The notes beneath the pieces are model-generated. The model was not told the origin of the DNA and did no database searches. It was given only the letters and a program-made list of their open reading frames with translations. Shown piece by piece: positions 7,440-16,084 of a DNA stretch of 64,000 nt (the first letter of the stretch is position 1; every line of letters begins with the position of its first letter). The stretch is from Thalassospira sp. TSL5-1 (GTDB lineage Bacteria > Pseudomonadota > Alphaproteobacteria > Rhodospirillales > Thalassospiraceae), in contig NZ_KV880637.1 in assembly GCF_001907695.1 (NCBI RefSeq), forward strand, positions 496,001 through 560,000, read 5' to 3'. The position numbers and the translations under genes were made by a program.

Positions 7440-9116
7440 ATGAAAAACAAACTCGCCATTGCCATTGCCCAGTTGAATCCGATTGTCGGCGACATTGCCG
7501 GGAATGCGGAAAAGATTGTGGCTGCCTGGGAATCTGCGGCTGATCAGGGCGCGGATATTATCCTGTATTCCGAACTGGTTTTGTCGGGCTACCCGCCCGA
7601 AGACCTGGTGATGAAACCATCCTTCATGCGCCATTTGCGCGACGCGGTAGATGATATTTGCAAGCGTACCGCTGCACGTAAAAACGGCCCGGCCCTGTTG
7701 CTGACAACCCCGTGGGAATTTAACGGTGTGCGGCATAATGCGGTTTTGCTGGTCGATGGCGGCAAAATTGAAACCGTGCGCGCCAAAAACGACCTGCCCA
7801 ATTACGGCGTGTTTGACGAAAAACGTGTTTTTGCTGCAGGCCCGATGCCCGATGTGGTTGATTTTCGCGGCATCAAGCTGGGTGTTCCGATTTGCGAGGA
7901 TGTCTGGACGCCAAAGGTGGTGGCCCATTTGGCCGCACGCGGGGCGGAAATGATGCTGGTCCCCAATGGATCGCCATTTGAGGCAGGCAAAGACGGCCTG
8001 CGTCGCCAGCTTATTCGCGACCGTGTGCTGGAAGCCGGCGTGCCGATGATATATTGCAATCAGGTCGGCGGGCAGGATGAACTGGTGTTTGATGGTGGCA
8101 CATTCGGCCTGAATTTTGATGGCACCCTGGCCGTTGCCCTGCCGGGTTTTGCCGAAACCGTGCAACTATCGCACTGGTCGCGTGATGGCGATGGCAAATG
8201 GTATTGCGACGATGCCAAGCCCGATGCGCATTACCCGTCCGGGCTGGATGCGATTTATCAGGCGCTGGTTTTGGGCCTGCGTGATTATGTGAATAAAAAC
8301 CGTTTCCCCGGCGTTGTTATTGGCATGTCCGGCGGGATTGATTCGGCCCTGTCTGCTGCCGTGGCGGTCGATGCCTTGGGGGCGGATCGCGTGCGTCTGG
8401 TGATGATGCCATCGCCCTATACCTCGGCTGATAGTCTGGAAGATGCGCAAATTTGTGCCGATATGCTGAAAACCGGTATTGAAAGCATTAATATCGGTCC
8501 GGCAATGGAGGCGTTTGGCCGCATGCTGGCCCCGGCCTTTACCGGTCGCGAGCCCGATATTACCGAAGAAAACATTCAGGCGCGCTCGCGCGGGATTATC
8601 CTGATGGGCATTTCCAACAAGTTTGGCCATATGGTGCTAACCACGGGCAACAAATCGGAAATGTCGGTGGGCTATGCTACGCTGTATGGTGATATGTGCG
8701 GTGGCTATTCGGTTTTGAAGGATTTGTATAAAACCACTGTATTCGCCCTGTGCAGCTGGCGCAATTTGCATCGCCCGCAAGGGGCGCTGGGACCAGAGGG
8801 CATGGTCATCCCGCAACGGATTATCACCAAACCGCCCTCGGCCGAATTGCGCCCAGATCAGAAAGACGAAGACAGCCTGCCGCCCTATGATGTTCTGGAT
8901 GATATCCTGAGCCAGATGATTGAAGGGGAACGCAGTGTTGCCGAGATCGTTGCCAGTGGCCATGACGAGGCAATTGTGCGCAAGGTCTGGCGATTGCTGG
9001 ACCGTGCCGAATATAAACGCCGCCAGGCCCCGCCAGGGGTGAAAATTACCCCGCGTGCCTTTGGCCGTGACCGGCGTTATCCGATTACCAATGGCTTTAC
9101 CAATCTGGTAAGCTGA
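7440..9116 (+). CDS. nadE: Glutamine-dependent NAD(+) synthetase
   Basis: Converts deamido-NAD to NAD using ammonia released from glutamine. Two domains are present. Residues 1-260 are a nitrilase-type glutaminase with Glu in YSELVLSGYPPEDL, Lys in AKNDLPNYGVFDEKR and Cys in GVPICEDVW. Residues 275-558 are the synthetase with the PP-loop GMSGGIDSALSAA and the downstream TTGNKSEMSVGYATLYGD block. The 558-residue length is normal for the two-domain enzyme. The ATG at 7440 is chosen because the glutaminase fold starts there; an in-frame ATG 30 bases upstream is less likely. gltX begins 27 bases later, so the two are likely cotranscribed. Confidence 0.95.
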   Translation: MKNKLAIAIAQLNPIVGDIAGNAEKIVAAWESAADQGADIILYSELVLSGYPPEDLVMKPSFMRHLRDAVDDICKRTAARKNGPALLLTTPWEFNGVRHNAVLLVDGGKIETVRAKNDLPNYGVFDEKRVFAAGPMPDVVDFRGIKLGVPICEDVWTPKVVAHLAARGAEMMLVPNGSPFEAGKDGLRRQLIRDRVLEAGVPMIYCNQVGGQDELVFDGGTFGLNFDGTLAVALPGFAETVQLSHWSRDGDGKWYCDDAKPDAHYPSGLDAIYQALVLGLRDYVNKNRFPGVVIGMSGGIDSALSAAVAVDALGADRVRLVMMPSPYTSADSLEDAQICADMLKTGIESINIGPAMEAFGRMLAPAFTGREPDITEENIQARSRGIILMGISNKFGHMVLTTGNKSEMSVGYATLYGDMCGGYSVLKDLYKTTVFALCSWRNLHRPQGALGPEGMVIPQRIITKPPSAELRPDQKDEDSLPPYDVLDDILSQMIEGERSVAEIVASGHDEAIVRKVWRLLDRAEYKRRQAPPGVKITPRAFGRDRRYPITNGFTNLVS

Positions 9117-9143
9117 CACATATATTGTTTGAAAAATATTGAT

Positions 9144-10496
9144 ATGAAAAAACCTGTATTACGTTTTGCCCCCAGCCCGACCGGCCTGCTTCATGTCGGC
9201 AATGCCCGTGTCGCCATGATGAACTGGCTGTTTGCCCGCAAACATGGTGGTGAATTTATCCTGCGTTTTGACGATACCGACCCCGAACGCTCCAAGGATG
9301 AATATGTTGATGCCATTCGCGAGGATTTGCGCTGGCTCGGCATTGACTGGGACCGCGAAGAACGCCAGTCCCTGCGCCAGGACAGATACGATGTCGCGAT
9401 TGAACAGCTTAAATCCGAAGGGTTGCTGTATCCGTGTTATGAAACGGAAGGCGAACTGAACTGGAAGCGTAAAGCCGCCCGTCAGCGCCATCAGCCCTTT
9501 ATTTATGACCGTAAGGCCCTGTTGCTGGACCCGGCAGAAATTCGCGCGCTGGAAGCCGAAGGTCGCAAGCCGCACTGGCGTTTCAAACTGCCCGATGGTG
9601 TGGTGGAATGGGATGACATGTGCCGGGGCCTGTGTCATTTCGATACCCAGCACGTTTCCGACCCGGTTTTGATCCGTGAAGATGGATCGCTGCTTTATAT
9701 GCTGGGTTCCGTCGTCGATGATCTGGAAATGGGTGTCACCCATATCATTCGCGGTGAAGACCATGTGACCAATACGGTTGCGCAAATTCTGGTTTATATG
9801 GCGCTTGGCGGCCAGCCCGGCGGGCTGGATTTTGGTCACACGCCGCTTTTGGCCGGGCCGGGTGGATCGCAGCTGTCAAAACGGCTGGGCAGCCTGTCGC
9901 TGCGTGAATTGCGCAATGACGGGTTTGAGGTTCCGGCGCTGGTTGGCCTGCTTACCGGGCTGGGCGCATCGGACCGGATCGAACCGGCCACCATGCTTGA
10001 AGCGATTGAAACCTTCGATATTTCGGCTTATGGTCGTTCTACACCCAAATTCGATCCGGCGGATCTGGCATCGCTGAACGAAAAAATCGTTCATGACATG
10101 CCTTATGATCAGGCCCGCGACAAGTTGGTCGCTGCCGGAATGGAGGGGATGGACGAAGCCTTCTGGCAGGCGGTGCGTGGCAATTGCTGGCGTGTTGCCG
10201 AAGCCCGCGAATGGTGGGATGTTGTCCATGATGCGATTGTGCCGGAAATTGACGATGAAGATCGTGAATTTTTGACCCAGGCCGCAGATATGCTGCCGCA
10301 AGGTGACTTGGATGGCACAAGTTGGAAAAGCTGGACCGGGGCCGTGAAAGACGCCACCGGTCGGAAAGGAAAACAGTTGTTCATGCCGTTACGCAAGGCC
10401 CTTACCGGGCGCGAACATGGTCCTGAAATGTCTGCATTGCTGCCGATGATCGGCAGCGAAAAAGCCCGTGCGCGTCTGTGTGGTCAGGCGGTCTGA
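9144..10496 (+). CDS. gltX: Glutamate--tRNA ligase
   Basis: Class I aminoacyl-tRNA synthetase of 450 residues. The HIGH motif appears as GLLHVGNAR after APSPTG, the KMSKS loop appears as SQLSKRLGS near residue 245, and the anticodon-binding half follows. Alphaproteobacteria often carry two GluRS paralogues and lack GlnRS, making Gln-tRNA through GatCAB; this copy could be either the general or the tRNA-Gln-biased enzyme, which cannot be decided here. The ATG at 9144 opens directly onto MKKPVLRFAPSPTG; an upstream TTG would add five residues. cysS follows after 71 bases. Confidence 0.95.
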   Translation: MKKPVLRFAPSPTGLLHVGNARVAMMNWLFARKHGGEFILRFDDTDPERSKDEYVDAIREDLRWLGIDWDREERQSLRQDRYDVAIEQLKSEGLLYPCYETEGELNWKRKAARQRHQPFIYDRKALLLDPAEIRALEAEGRKPHWRFKLPDGVVEWDDMCRGLCHFDTQHVSDPVLIREDGSLLYMLGSVVDDLEMGVTHIIRGEDHVTNTVAQILVYMALGGQPGGLDFGHTPLLAGPGGSQLSKRLGSLSLRELRNDGFEVPALVGLLTGLGASDRIEPATMLEAIETFDISAYGRSTPKFDPADLASLNEKIVHDMPYDQARDKLVAAGMEGMDEAFWQAVRGNCWRVAEAREWWDVVHDAIVPEIDDEDREFLTQAADMLPQGDLDGTSWKSWTGAVKDATGRKGKQLFMPLRKALTGREHGPEMSALLPMIGSEKARARLCGQAV

Positions 10497-10567
10497 CATA
10501 TTTGTGTCGGATCGCCGTAAAGAAATTGTGCCACACAAAGACGCGATGATTTAACGGACGAAAAAAA

Positions 10568-11953
10568 ATGACGGATATTTCAGCGGATCTGCGTATTTAC
10601 GACAGCATGAGCCGCCAAAAGCAACGCTTTGAACCGATTGACCCGGCACATGTGCGTTTATATGTGTGCGGACCGACGGTGTATGACTATGCCCATGTCG
10701 GCAATGCCCGCCCGGTGGTGGTGTTTGATACGCTGGTACGGCTTCTGCGTCATATCTACCCCAAGGTCACCTATGTGCGGAACGTCACCGATGTTGATGA
10801 CAAAATCAATCAGCGGGCGCGTGAAAGTGGCGAGCCGATTTCGGTGATTACAGCCCGCACACATCAGGCCTATCTGGATGATATGGGCGCATTGAATGCT
10901 CATAAGCCCGATATCGAACCGCGCGCGACAGAGCATATCGGCGACATGATCGCCATGTGCGAAAAGCTGATTGCGCAGGGGTTTGCCTATGCTGCCGAAG
11001 GCCATGTGCTGTTTTCGGTTTCCAAATACGGTGAATACGGCAAATTGTCGCGGCGTAACCGCGATGAAATGATTGCCGGTGCCCGTGTTGAAGTTGCGCC
11101 TTATAAACAGGACCCGGCAGACTTCGTGCTTTGGAAACCGTCTGACGATGACACTCCGGGCTGGGATAGCCCGTGGGGCCGGGGGCGACCGGGCTGGCAT
11201 ATTGAATGCTCTGCCATGTCCACGCGCTATCTGGGTCAGGAATTTGATATTCATGGCGGTGGGATTGATCTGGTCTTTCCGCATCATGAAAATGAAATCG
11301 CCCAAAGCTGCTGCGCCAATCACGGGTCCAGCTATGCCAAATACTGGATGCACAACGGCCATTTGATGGTTGAAGGCGAGAAAATGTCCAAATCCCTGGG
11401 CAATTTCGTGACCGTGCATGAATTGCTGGAAAGCTGGCCTGGCGAAGCCGTGCGTTTGGCGATGATGGGCACCCATTATCACCAGCCGATTAACTGGACG
11501 GCGGAGAACCTGCGTCAGGCCAAAGAGGCGCTGGACCGTTTTTATACTGCCTTGCGCCAGACAGCGGCCATAGCGCCAGCAGATGTTGATATGCCTGCCG
11601 GTGTCCTGAATGCGCTGTGCGATGATTTGAACACACCGCTTGCGATTGCCGAGTTCCATGAACTGGTCACACAGTTGAACAAGGCTGGGTCAGATACCGA
11701 AAAGGCCGAGGCAAAGGGCCGCGTTTTGGCTGCTGCCAGCCTGTTGGGTATTCTGGAACAGGATGTGGATGGCTGGTTTACCGGTGGCGGCGATGACGGC
11801 GAAGCCGCCGAGATCGAAGCATTGATCGTGAAACGGGCAGATGCCAAGAAAAACCGCGATTTCGCCCTGGCCGACCAAATTCGCGATGATCTGAAGGCAC
11901 GCGGTATTGTGCTGGAAGATTCAAAGGACGGGACGACCTGGAAACGGGCTTAA
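10568..11953 (+). CDS. cysS: Cysteine--tRNA ligase
   Basis: Class I synthetase of 461 residues, the usual size. The zinc and signature motifs are clear: YVCGPTVYDYAHVGNARPV (HIGH region and first Cys ligand), WHIECSAMS with the second Cys, FDIHGGGIDLVFPHHENE with the His and Glu ligands, and EKMSKSLGN as KMSKS. The C-terminal DALR-like anticodon domain ends in RDDLKARGIVLEDSKDGTTW, a typical CysRS tail. The start ATG at 10568 follows an A-rich stretch without a strong Shine-Dalgarno. It ends the nadE-gltX-cysS run with a terminator. Confidence 0.96.
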   Translation: MTDISADLRIYDSMSRQKQRFEPIDPAHVRLYVCGPTVYDYAHVGNARPVVVFDTLVRLLRHIYPKVTYVRNVTDVDDKINQRARESGEPISVITARTHQAYLDDMGALNAHKPDIEPRATEHIGDMIAMCEKLIAQGFAYAAEGHVLFSVSKYGEYGKLSRRNRDEMIAGARVEVAPYKQDPADFVLWKPSDDDTPGWDSPWGRGRPGWHIECSAMSTRYLGQEFDIHGGGIDLVFPHHENEIAQSCCANHGSSYAKYWMHNGHLMVEGEKMSKSLGNFVTVHELLESWPGEAVRLAMMGTHYHQPINWTAENLRQAKEALDRFYTALRQTAAIAPADVDMPAGVLNALCDDLNTPLAIAEFHELVTQLNKAGSDTEKAEAKGRVLAAASLLGILEQDVDGWFTGGGDDGEAAEIEALIVKRADAKKNRDFALADQIRDDLKARGIVLEDSKDGTTWKRA

Positions 11954-11983
11954 GCCGGTTTTCACGTAATCATCATTTTATAA

Positions 11984-12020
11984 GACAAAGGCGCTGTCTG
12001 GCAAAGGCAGCGCCTTTGTC
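11984..12020 (+). terminator. Hairpin terminator after cysS
   Basis: A perfect 13-bp stem, GACAAAGGCGCTG pairing with CAGCGCCTTTGTC, with an 11-base loop, 30 bases after the cysS stop. The following T tract is weak, so it may act partly as a processing or stability hairpin. Confidence 0.7.
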
Positions 12021-12116
12021 GTTTGTGGATAGAAAAGCCCGCGCCTTGCACCGAATGGCAAATTGCGGCACCCTTGTTACTTATTTGTGAATGCGACGAT
12101 CAAGGGGAATGGTGAC

Positions 12117-13091
12117 ATGACCCGTGACTATATCACGCGGCGCACGTTTCTGGCCGGGGCAGGTATGTTGGGCATTGGTGCGTTGGCCGCAGCGCGGCTG
12201 CCGGGGGCTGGCTTTGCGCAGGCGGCATCGGGCGCGCAGCCTCTGCTTCATGCTATTCCCGGTACCGAATACGCCCTGCCTGCGGTGGGATTGGGAAGCT
12301 GGATTACCTTTAATGTCGGCAATGACCCGGTTTTATTGAAAAACTGTACCGATGTGATGGCGGCGTTTTTTGCCGCTGGCGGGAAAATGATTGATTCATC
12401 GCCGATGTATGGATCATCCCAGGCGACCATCGGTCACGGGTTGGCGGCACTTGGCATTGATCGCGAACAGGTTTTTGCCACCGATAAAGTCTGGACCAGT
12501 GACGAGGATGGCGGACCAGAGCAGATTGACGAGAGTGCCCGTCGCTGGGGCATTCGCCAGTTTGACCTGTTGCAGGTTCATAATATGCTGGATTGGGAAA
12601 ACCAGTTGCCGCTTTTGCAGGATATGAAAGCCGCCGGGGCACTGGGCTATACCGGCATTACCACATCGCATGGTCGCCGCCATGATTTGCTGGGTATTAT
12701 CATGGAACGCGAGGCAATTGATTTTATTCAGGTGACCTATAATCCGCTGGACCGCGCGGTGGAGGACAGGATCTTGCCGATGGCGCGAGAGCGCAACATT
12801 GCCGTGATCATCAATCGGCCCTTTCGCGGCGGGCGGCTGACAGAGGCCCTGCGGAGGGTGCCGCTGCCGGGGCTTGCGGCGGATTATGGGGCGCAAAGCT
12901 GGGCGCAACTGATTTTGAAATATATCGTCTCGCATCCGGCGGTGACATGCGCCATTCCCGCCACCACCCGCGTGGATCATGTGCGCGAAAACATGGCCGC
13001 GATCACCCCAATGCCCGACAGCAGTGTGCCAGTTTTGCCCGAAGGGGCAGAGCGCCATGCCATTGCCAAAGCCGTCGAGGCGGCATTATGA
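12117..13091 (+). CDS. Tat-exported aldo/keto reductase
   Basis: A 324-residue aldo/keto reductase preceded by a twin-arginine signal: ITRRTFLAGAGMLGIGALAAA at residues 6-26 and a cleavage site after AGFAQA. The catalytic tetrad is intact, with Asp and Tyr in MIDSSPMYG, Lys in FATDKVW and His in LLQVHNML, and the NAD(P)-binding C-terminal part (IPATTRVDHVRENM) is present. A periplasmic, cofactor-loaded oxidoreductase is implied, since Tat exports folded proteins. The start at 12117 gives the correct signal peptide; an upstream ATG at 12063-like extension would bury it. Its last four bases overlap the next gene (ATGA), so a membrane protein is translationally coupled to it. Substrate unknown. 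Confidence 0.88.
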   Translation: MTRDYITRRTFLAGAGMLGIGALAAARLPGAGFAQAASGAQPLLHAIPGTEYALPAVGLGSWITFNVGNDPVLLKNCTDVMAAFFAAGGKMIDSSPMYGSSQATIGHGLAALGIDREQVFATDKVWTSDEDGGPEQIDESARRWGIRQFDLLQVHNMLDWENQLPLLQDMKAAGALGYTGITTSHGRRHDLLGIIMEREAIDFIQVTYNPLDRAVEDRILPMARERNIAVIINRPFRGGRLTEALRRVPLPGLAADYGAQSWAQLILKYIVSHPAVTCAIPATTRVDHVRENMAAITPMPDSSVPVLPEGAERHAIAKAVEAAL

Positions 13092-13822
13092 CCGCGTGGT
13101 GGGATTATAACCTGATCGATTTTTTGCTGTTTTCAACCCGGGTGTATTACCGGCTGTTTGAGAGTTTCAACACCACATTTTGGCCGGTTAATCTGGCGCT
13201 GTATCTGGCCGGGGCCGGGTTGGTTTTGGCTGTTTTGCGCAATGGTCGCTATCGCCAGCGTGTAGTGCCGGTGGTTTTGGCGCTGATGTGGGCGTGGTCG
13301 GGCAGCATGTTCATGTGGCACTATTACCGGCCCATCAATTGGGCGGTGCCTTATGTTTTGCCGGTTTTTGCCTTTCAAACGGCACTGCTGGTTTTGTTTG
13401 CCCTGCGACCCAAACCGCTGTTTTTTGCCTGGCGCGGCGATTTTTCCAGCATGGCGGGCATGGCCCTGCTGGTGCTGGCCATTCCGGTTTATCCGTTTTT
13501 CAGCCTGCTTGCCGGGCGCGATATGATCTCGGCCGAATTGTTTGGCAGTGCGCCGGACCCGACAATAATTGGCACATTGGGGTTTTTGCTGCTGGCGCGT
13601 GGAACCTGGCGCTGGCTGTTATTGCCCGTGCCCGTTTTATGGTGCCTGATCACAAGCCTGACCCTGTGGGCCATGAACCAGCCCGTGACATGGTTGCCGG
13701 TGATTGCCGCGTGGCTGTCGGTGTTGGGTGGCTGGATGGATGCCAAAAATGGCGTCACCCGCAAACCGCCAACAAGGGAGGCAGGCGATGTTGTCGACGA
13801 GCAACAGGGTTTTAGCCGTTAG
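13088..13822 (+). CDS. Multi-pass membrane protein (possibly DUF6064-like)
   Basis: A 244-residue protein with about six to seven transmembrane segments, rich in Trp and Leu, and a polar tail of about 30 residues. It opens with TAWWDYNLIDFLLFSTRVYYRLFE and contains the segment SGSMFMWHYYRPINWA, which resembles small membrane proteins annotated DUF6064; this match is from memory. Its ATG overlaps the TGA of the aldo/keto reductase, indicating coupled translation and suggesting that the two act together, for example as membrane partner or electron/substrate channel of the exported enzyme. Its stop overlaps the stop of the convergent LysE gene by four bases. Confidence 0.75.
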   Translation: MTAWWDYNLIDFLLFSTRVYYRLFESFNTTFWPVNLALYLAGAGLVLAVLRNGRYRQRVVPVVLALMWAWSGSMFMWHYYRPINWAVPYVLPVFAFQTALLVLFALRPKPLFFAWRGDFSSMAGMALLVLAIPVYPFFSLLAGRDMISAELFGSAPDPTIIGTLGFLLLARGTWRWLLLPVPVLWCLITSLTLWAMNQPVTWLPVIAAWLSVLGGWMDAKNGVTRKPPTREAGDVVDEQQGFSR

Positions 13823-14457
13823 CGGCTGAAAATCAGCTTCAGGCCCAGGACGGCAAAAAACACGCCAAGAATGGCATTGATCCAGCGGGCGAGGCGACGA
13901 TAAAGGGCAATGACGGGCCGGGTTGAAAAGGCCGTGGCATAGAAAAGATGAACAAGGGTCGAGATCAGCCCGCAGCTTGCTACGATGACAACCCCCACCC
14001 ACAGTGGTGCGCCCGGATGAAACCCGATGGAGATAATGGCAATCCAGGTCAGGATGGCTTTGGGGTTGGTCAAATGCAGGGCCAGGCCGCGGCTGAAATA
14101 ATGCGCGGCGGATTGTTGGGGGTCGTTATCGGCCCTGGCGGGAATACTTGCCGGGTGGGCGGCCGCCTTCAGGGCCTTAAACGCCATCCAGAGCAAATAA
14201 CATCCCCCGGCAATGCGAATGACATACATGGCATCGGCATAGGCCAGCAGCAAGGCCGACAAGCCCGATAATGTCAGAATGCCAATGCACAAAGAGCCCG
14301 AGCCAATGCCAAGGGCGAAATAACGCCCGGCCCGGCGGCCATCCCCCAGGGAAACGCCCATTAGGGCCATAAGGGCGGGGCCAGGGCTGATCAGGCCCAC
14401 CATAAACGCGGCATAAGCCAGCAATATGCCCGGAAGATAAGTGAGAAATTCTGCCAT
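13819..14457 (-). CDS. LysE/RhtB family amino-acid exporter
   Basis: A 212-residue inner-membrane exporter with six hydrophobic segments. The family signature MVGLISPGPALMALMGVSLGDGRRAG is near residue 20-45 (shown here in pieces: ISPGPALMAL and GRRAGRYFALGIGSG), and the mid-protein block LALHLTNPKAILTWIAI is also typical. The start at 14457 is chosen over the longer frame because AAAGGGTGGGCGTC precedes it and the hydrophobic family N-terminus begins there. It probably exports a neutral amino acid or analogue; the substrate is not readable. Convergent with the preceding membrane protein. Confidence 0.88.
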   Translation of the reverse strand: MAEFLTYLPGILLAYAAFMVGLISPGPALMALMGVSLGDGRRAGRYFALGIGSGSLCIGILTLSGLSALLLAYADAMYVIRIAGGCYLLWMAFKALKAAAHPASIPARADNDPQQSAAHYFSRGLALHLTNPKAILTWIAIISIGFHPGAPLWVGVVIVASCGLISTLVHLFYATAFSTRPVIALYRRLARWINAILGVFFAVLGLKLIFSR

Positions 14458-14586
14458 GACGCCCACCCTTTTTAAATTATTAAAAATGATAGCGCACTGG
14501 CAGGGCCGGGTCGATTGGGAAAACCCCATATTCAAAGATTGCTGACATGATATGTCAGGCGCAAGAAGGGCTGAGGCGGTTATGAC

Positions 14587-14618
14587 AAAGCCCGACCGTT
14601 GTGTTTCGGTCGGGCTTT
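14587..14618 (-). terminator. Intrinsic terminator of the FrnE-like gene
   Basis: A perfect 12-bp stem (AAAGCCCGACCG with CGGTCGGGCTTT), eight-base loop, 34 bases past the stop of the leftward FrnE-like gene. It separates that gene from lysE. Confidence 0.85.
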
Positions 14619-14651
14619 GGGTTTGCGGCCGTAATGTAGTGTTAAAACCGA

Positions 14652-15314
14652 TCAGGCTTCTTCAACGCCACGCGCGATTTCAGAAAGCGCCTGTTCAAAA
14701 ACTTCGGGCGGGTGGCCGCCAGAAATGGCGTATTTGCCATTGACCACATAGGTCGGCACCGAGGTGATGCCGGCATTTTTAAACTCTTCTTCCTCGGCGC
14801 GGACTTCGCTTGCGAATTTGTCGCTGGCAAGAATTTCGGCGGCTTCTTCCGGTGACAGGCCCACTTCCTCGCAACAGCGTTTTAACACGCCATGATCTCC
14901 GGGGTTTTCGGCTTCCTGAAAATATGCCGCAAACAGGGCCAGTTGCAGTTCGGTCTGTTTACCTTTCTTGCCCGCCCAATAGAGGACGCGATGGGCATCA
15001 AAGGTGTTATAGATGCGACTGTCCGAACTAAAACGGATTTCAAAACCGGCATTTTCGCCCATCGTTTGGATACGCGCACGGTTTTCAGCGCTTTGGTCCG
15101 GGCTCAGACCAAATTTTTCATGAATATGTTCTTTCAAATCCTGCCCGTCCGGCCCCATATCGGGGTTTAGTTCAAACGGGTGCCAGCGCAATTTGGCATC
15201 AATCTGACCGTCGAGATTCGCCAGCGCCTGTTCCAAATGCTTATAGCCGATAATGCACCACGGGCAGACGACGTCGGAAACAATGTCGATCTGCATTTTG
15301 GTCGGATGGGACAT
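14652..15314 (-). CDS. DsbA-family oxidoreductase, FrnE-like
   Basis: A 220-residue thioredoxin-fold protein of the FrnE/DsbA (DUF953-like, 2-hydroxychromene isomerase) superfamily. The redox motif CPWC lies in VSDVVCPWCIIG at about residue 18-21, the cis-Pro loop is ITSVPTYVV, and the late block ISGGHPPEVFEQAL is typical. No signal peptide is present, so it acts in the cytoplasm; FrnE members are linked to disulfide handling and oxidative stress. Monocistronic, bounded by a clear terminator. Confidence 0.9.
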   Translation of the reverse strand: MSHPTKMQIDIVSDVVCPWCIIGYKHLEQALANLDGQIDAKLRWHPFELNPDMGPDGQDLKEHIHEKFGLSPDQSAENRARIQTMGENAGFEIRFSSDSRIYNTFDAHRVLYWAGKKGKQTELQLALFAAYFQEAENPGDHGVLKRCCEEVGLSPEEAAEILASDKFASEVRAEEEEFKNAGITSVPTYVVNGKYAISGGHPPEVFEQALSEIARGVEEA

Positions 15315-15499
15315 GCGGAGACCTTTTTTAGTGAAACAATCTGCCCCAGAAATAAGCCCTTATACGCGGAACGCAACCGTTCTTGTTCAGGCGGGTGGAA
15401 TTGGGGCAATTAAAAGCATTCACTTTACCGTCTGCCCGTCTTGCGGCAACATCCCGGTTTGGGCAAAGCAAGCGGTCAGCATGATGCTTGGCAGCACAA

Positions 15500-15757
15500 T
15501 CAGTCGATTTCCAGCCTGGCGTGACGAACCTGGTCGATCAGATATTCGGCATAGGTTTCAATCGTCGGGCAGGACCATTCCGCCCGGGTTTTGATGCCGT
15601 TGCGCATCCAGTAACCATGCCATCGCTCATCTGGCTTGCGGCAGATGGTGTATTCAGCAAAACGGTCGGCGGCGCGCCAGCAATGTTTGCCGTCACGGTA
15701 CCAGGTTAGCCCGCCCAGAAAAATCAGATCGTCTGATATGGAAACGCCGCGGTCCAT
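15500..15757 (-). CDS. Small hypothetical protein
   Basis: An 85-residue polar protein with many Trp, Tyr and charged residues and no recognised family. It opens with MDRGVSISDDLIFLGGLTWY and contains WHGYWMRNG. An AAGGA Shine-Dalgarno lies nine bases before the ATG, and third-position bias matches neighbours, which supports translation. It is alone on its strand between the FrnE-like gene and the divergent cimA. No function can be assigned. Confidence 0.55.
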   Translation of the reverse strand: MDRGVSISDDLIFLGGLTWYRDGKHCWRAADRFAEYTICRKPDERWHGYWMRNGIKTRAEWSCPTIETYAEYLIDQVRHARLEID

Positions 15758-16084
15758 CTGACTGATTCCTTAAAATACCAAAGAAAGTCTGCATCCGCAC
15801 GGATAGCAACGCTACGTTGAGGTGCTGAAATATCCGGACCTTAAAAACGAACTCACAATATAGTGCCACCTTGACGTGTGGCACAATCATGCAGGGGGAC
15901 AGGGTTGCTACTCTAAAGGCGGAGAAAACGTGGATTTTGCCGTTTTTTTGGGATAGATGGCAACGAGGTTGCGTGCCGCGCTGTTTTGCGGCAATTTGCC
16001 AGACCGACCCGGCATCGGCTGCCGGGATATTCCCGTTTTGACCGGCGTTATGTGCGCCGCATTCTATGCAGATTTGGAACCAGT
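15758..16084. other. Intergenic region upstream of citramalate synthase
   Basis: No gene seen. It holds a hairpin at 15863-15884 (GTGCCAC pairing with GTGGCAC, eight-base loop) in an otherwise AT-rich stretch, possibly a regulatory palindrome between the divergent small gene and cimA. No T-box or leader peptide rich in branched-chain codons was recognised. Confidence 0.4.

Noticed and set aside
6777..8165. 462-codon open frame on the minus strand over the hypothetical gene and nadE
   Set aside because: Opposite strand encodes NAD synthetase with intact motifs; the antisense product has no recognisable features.
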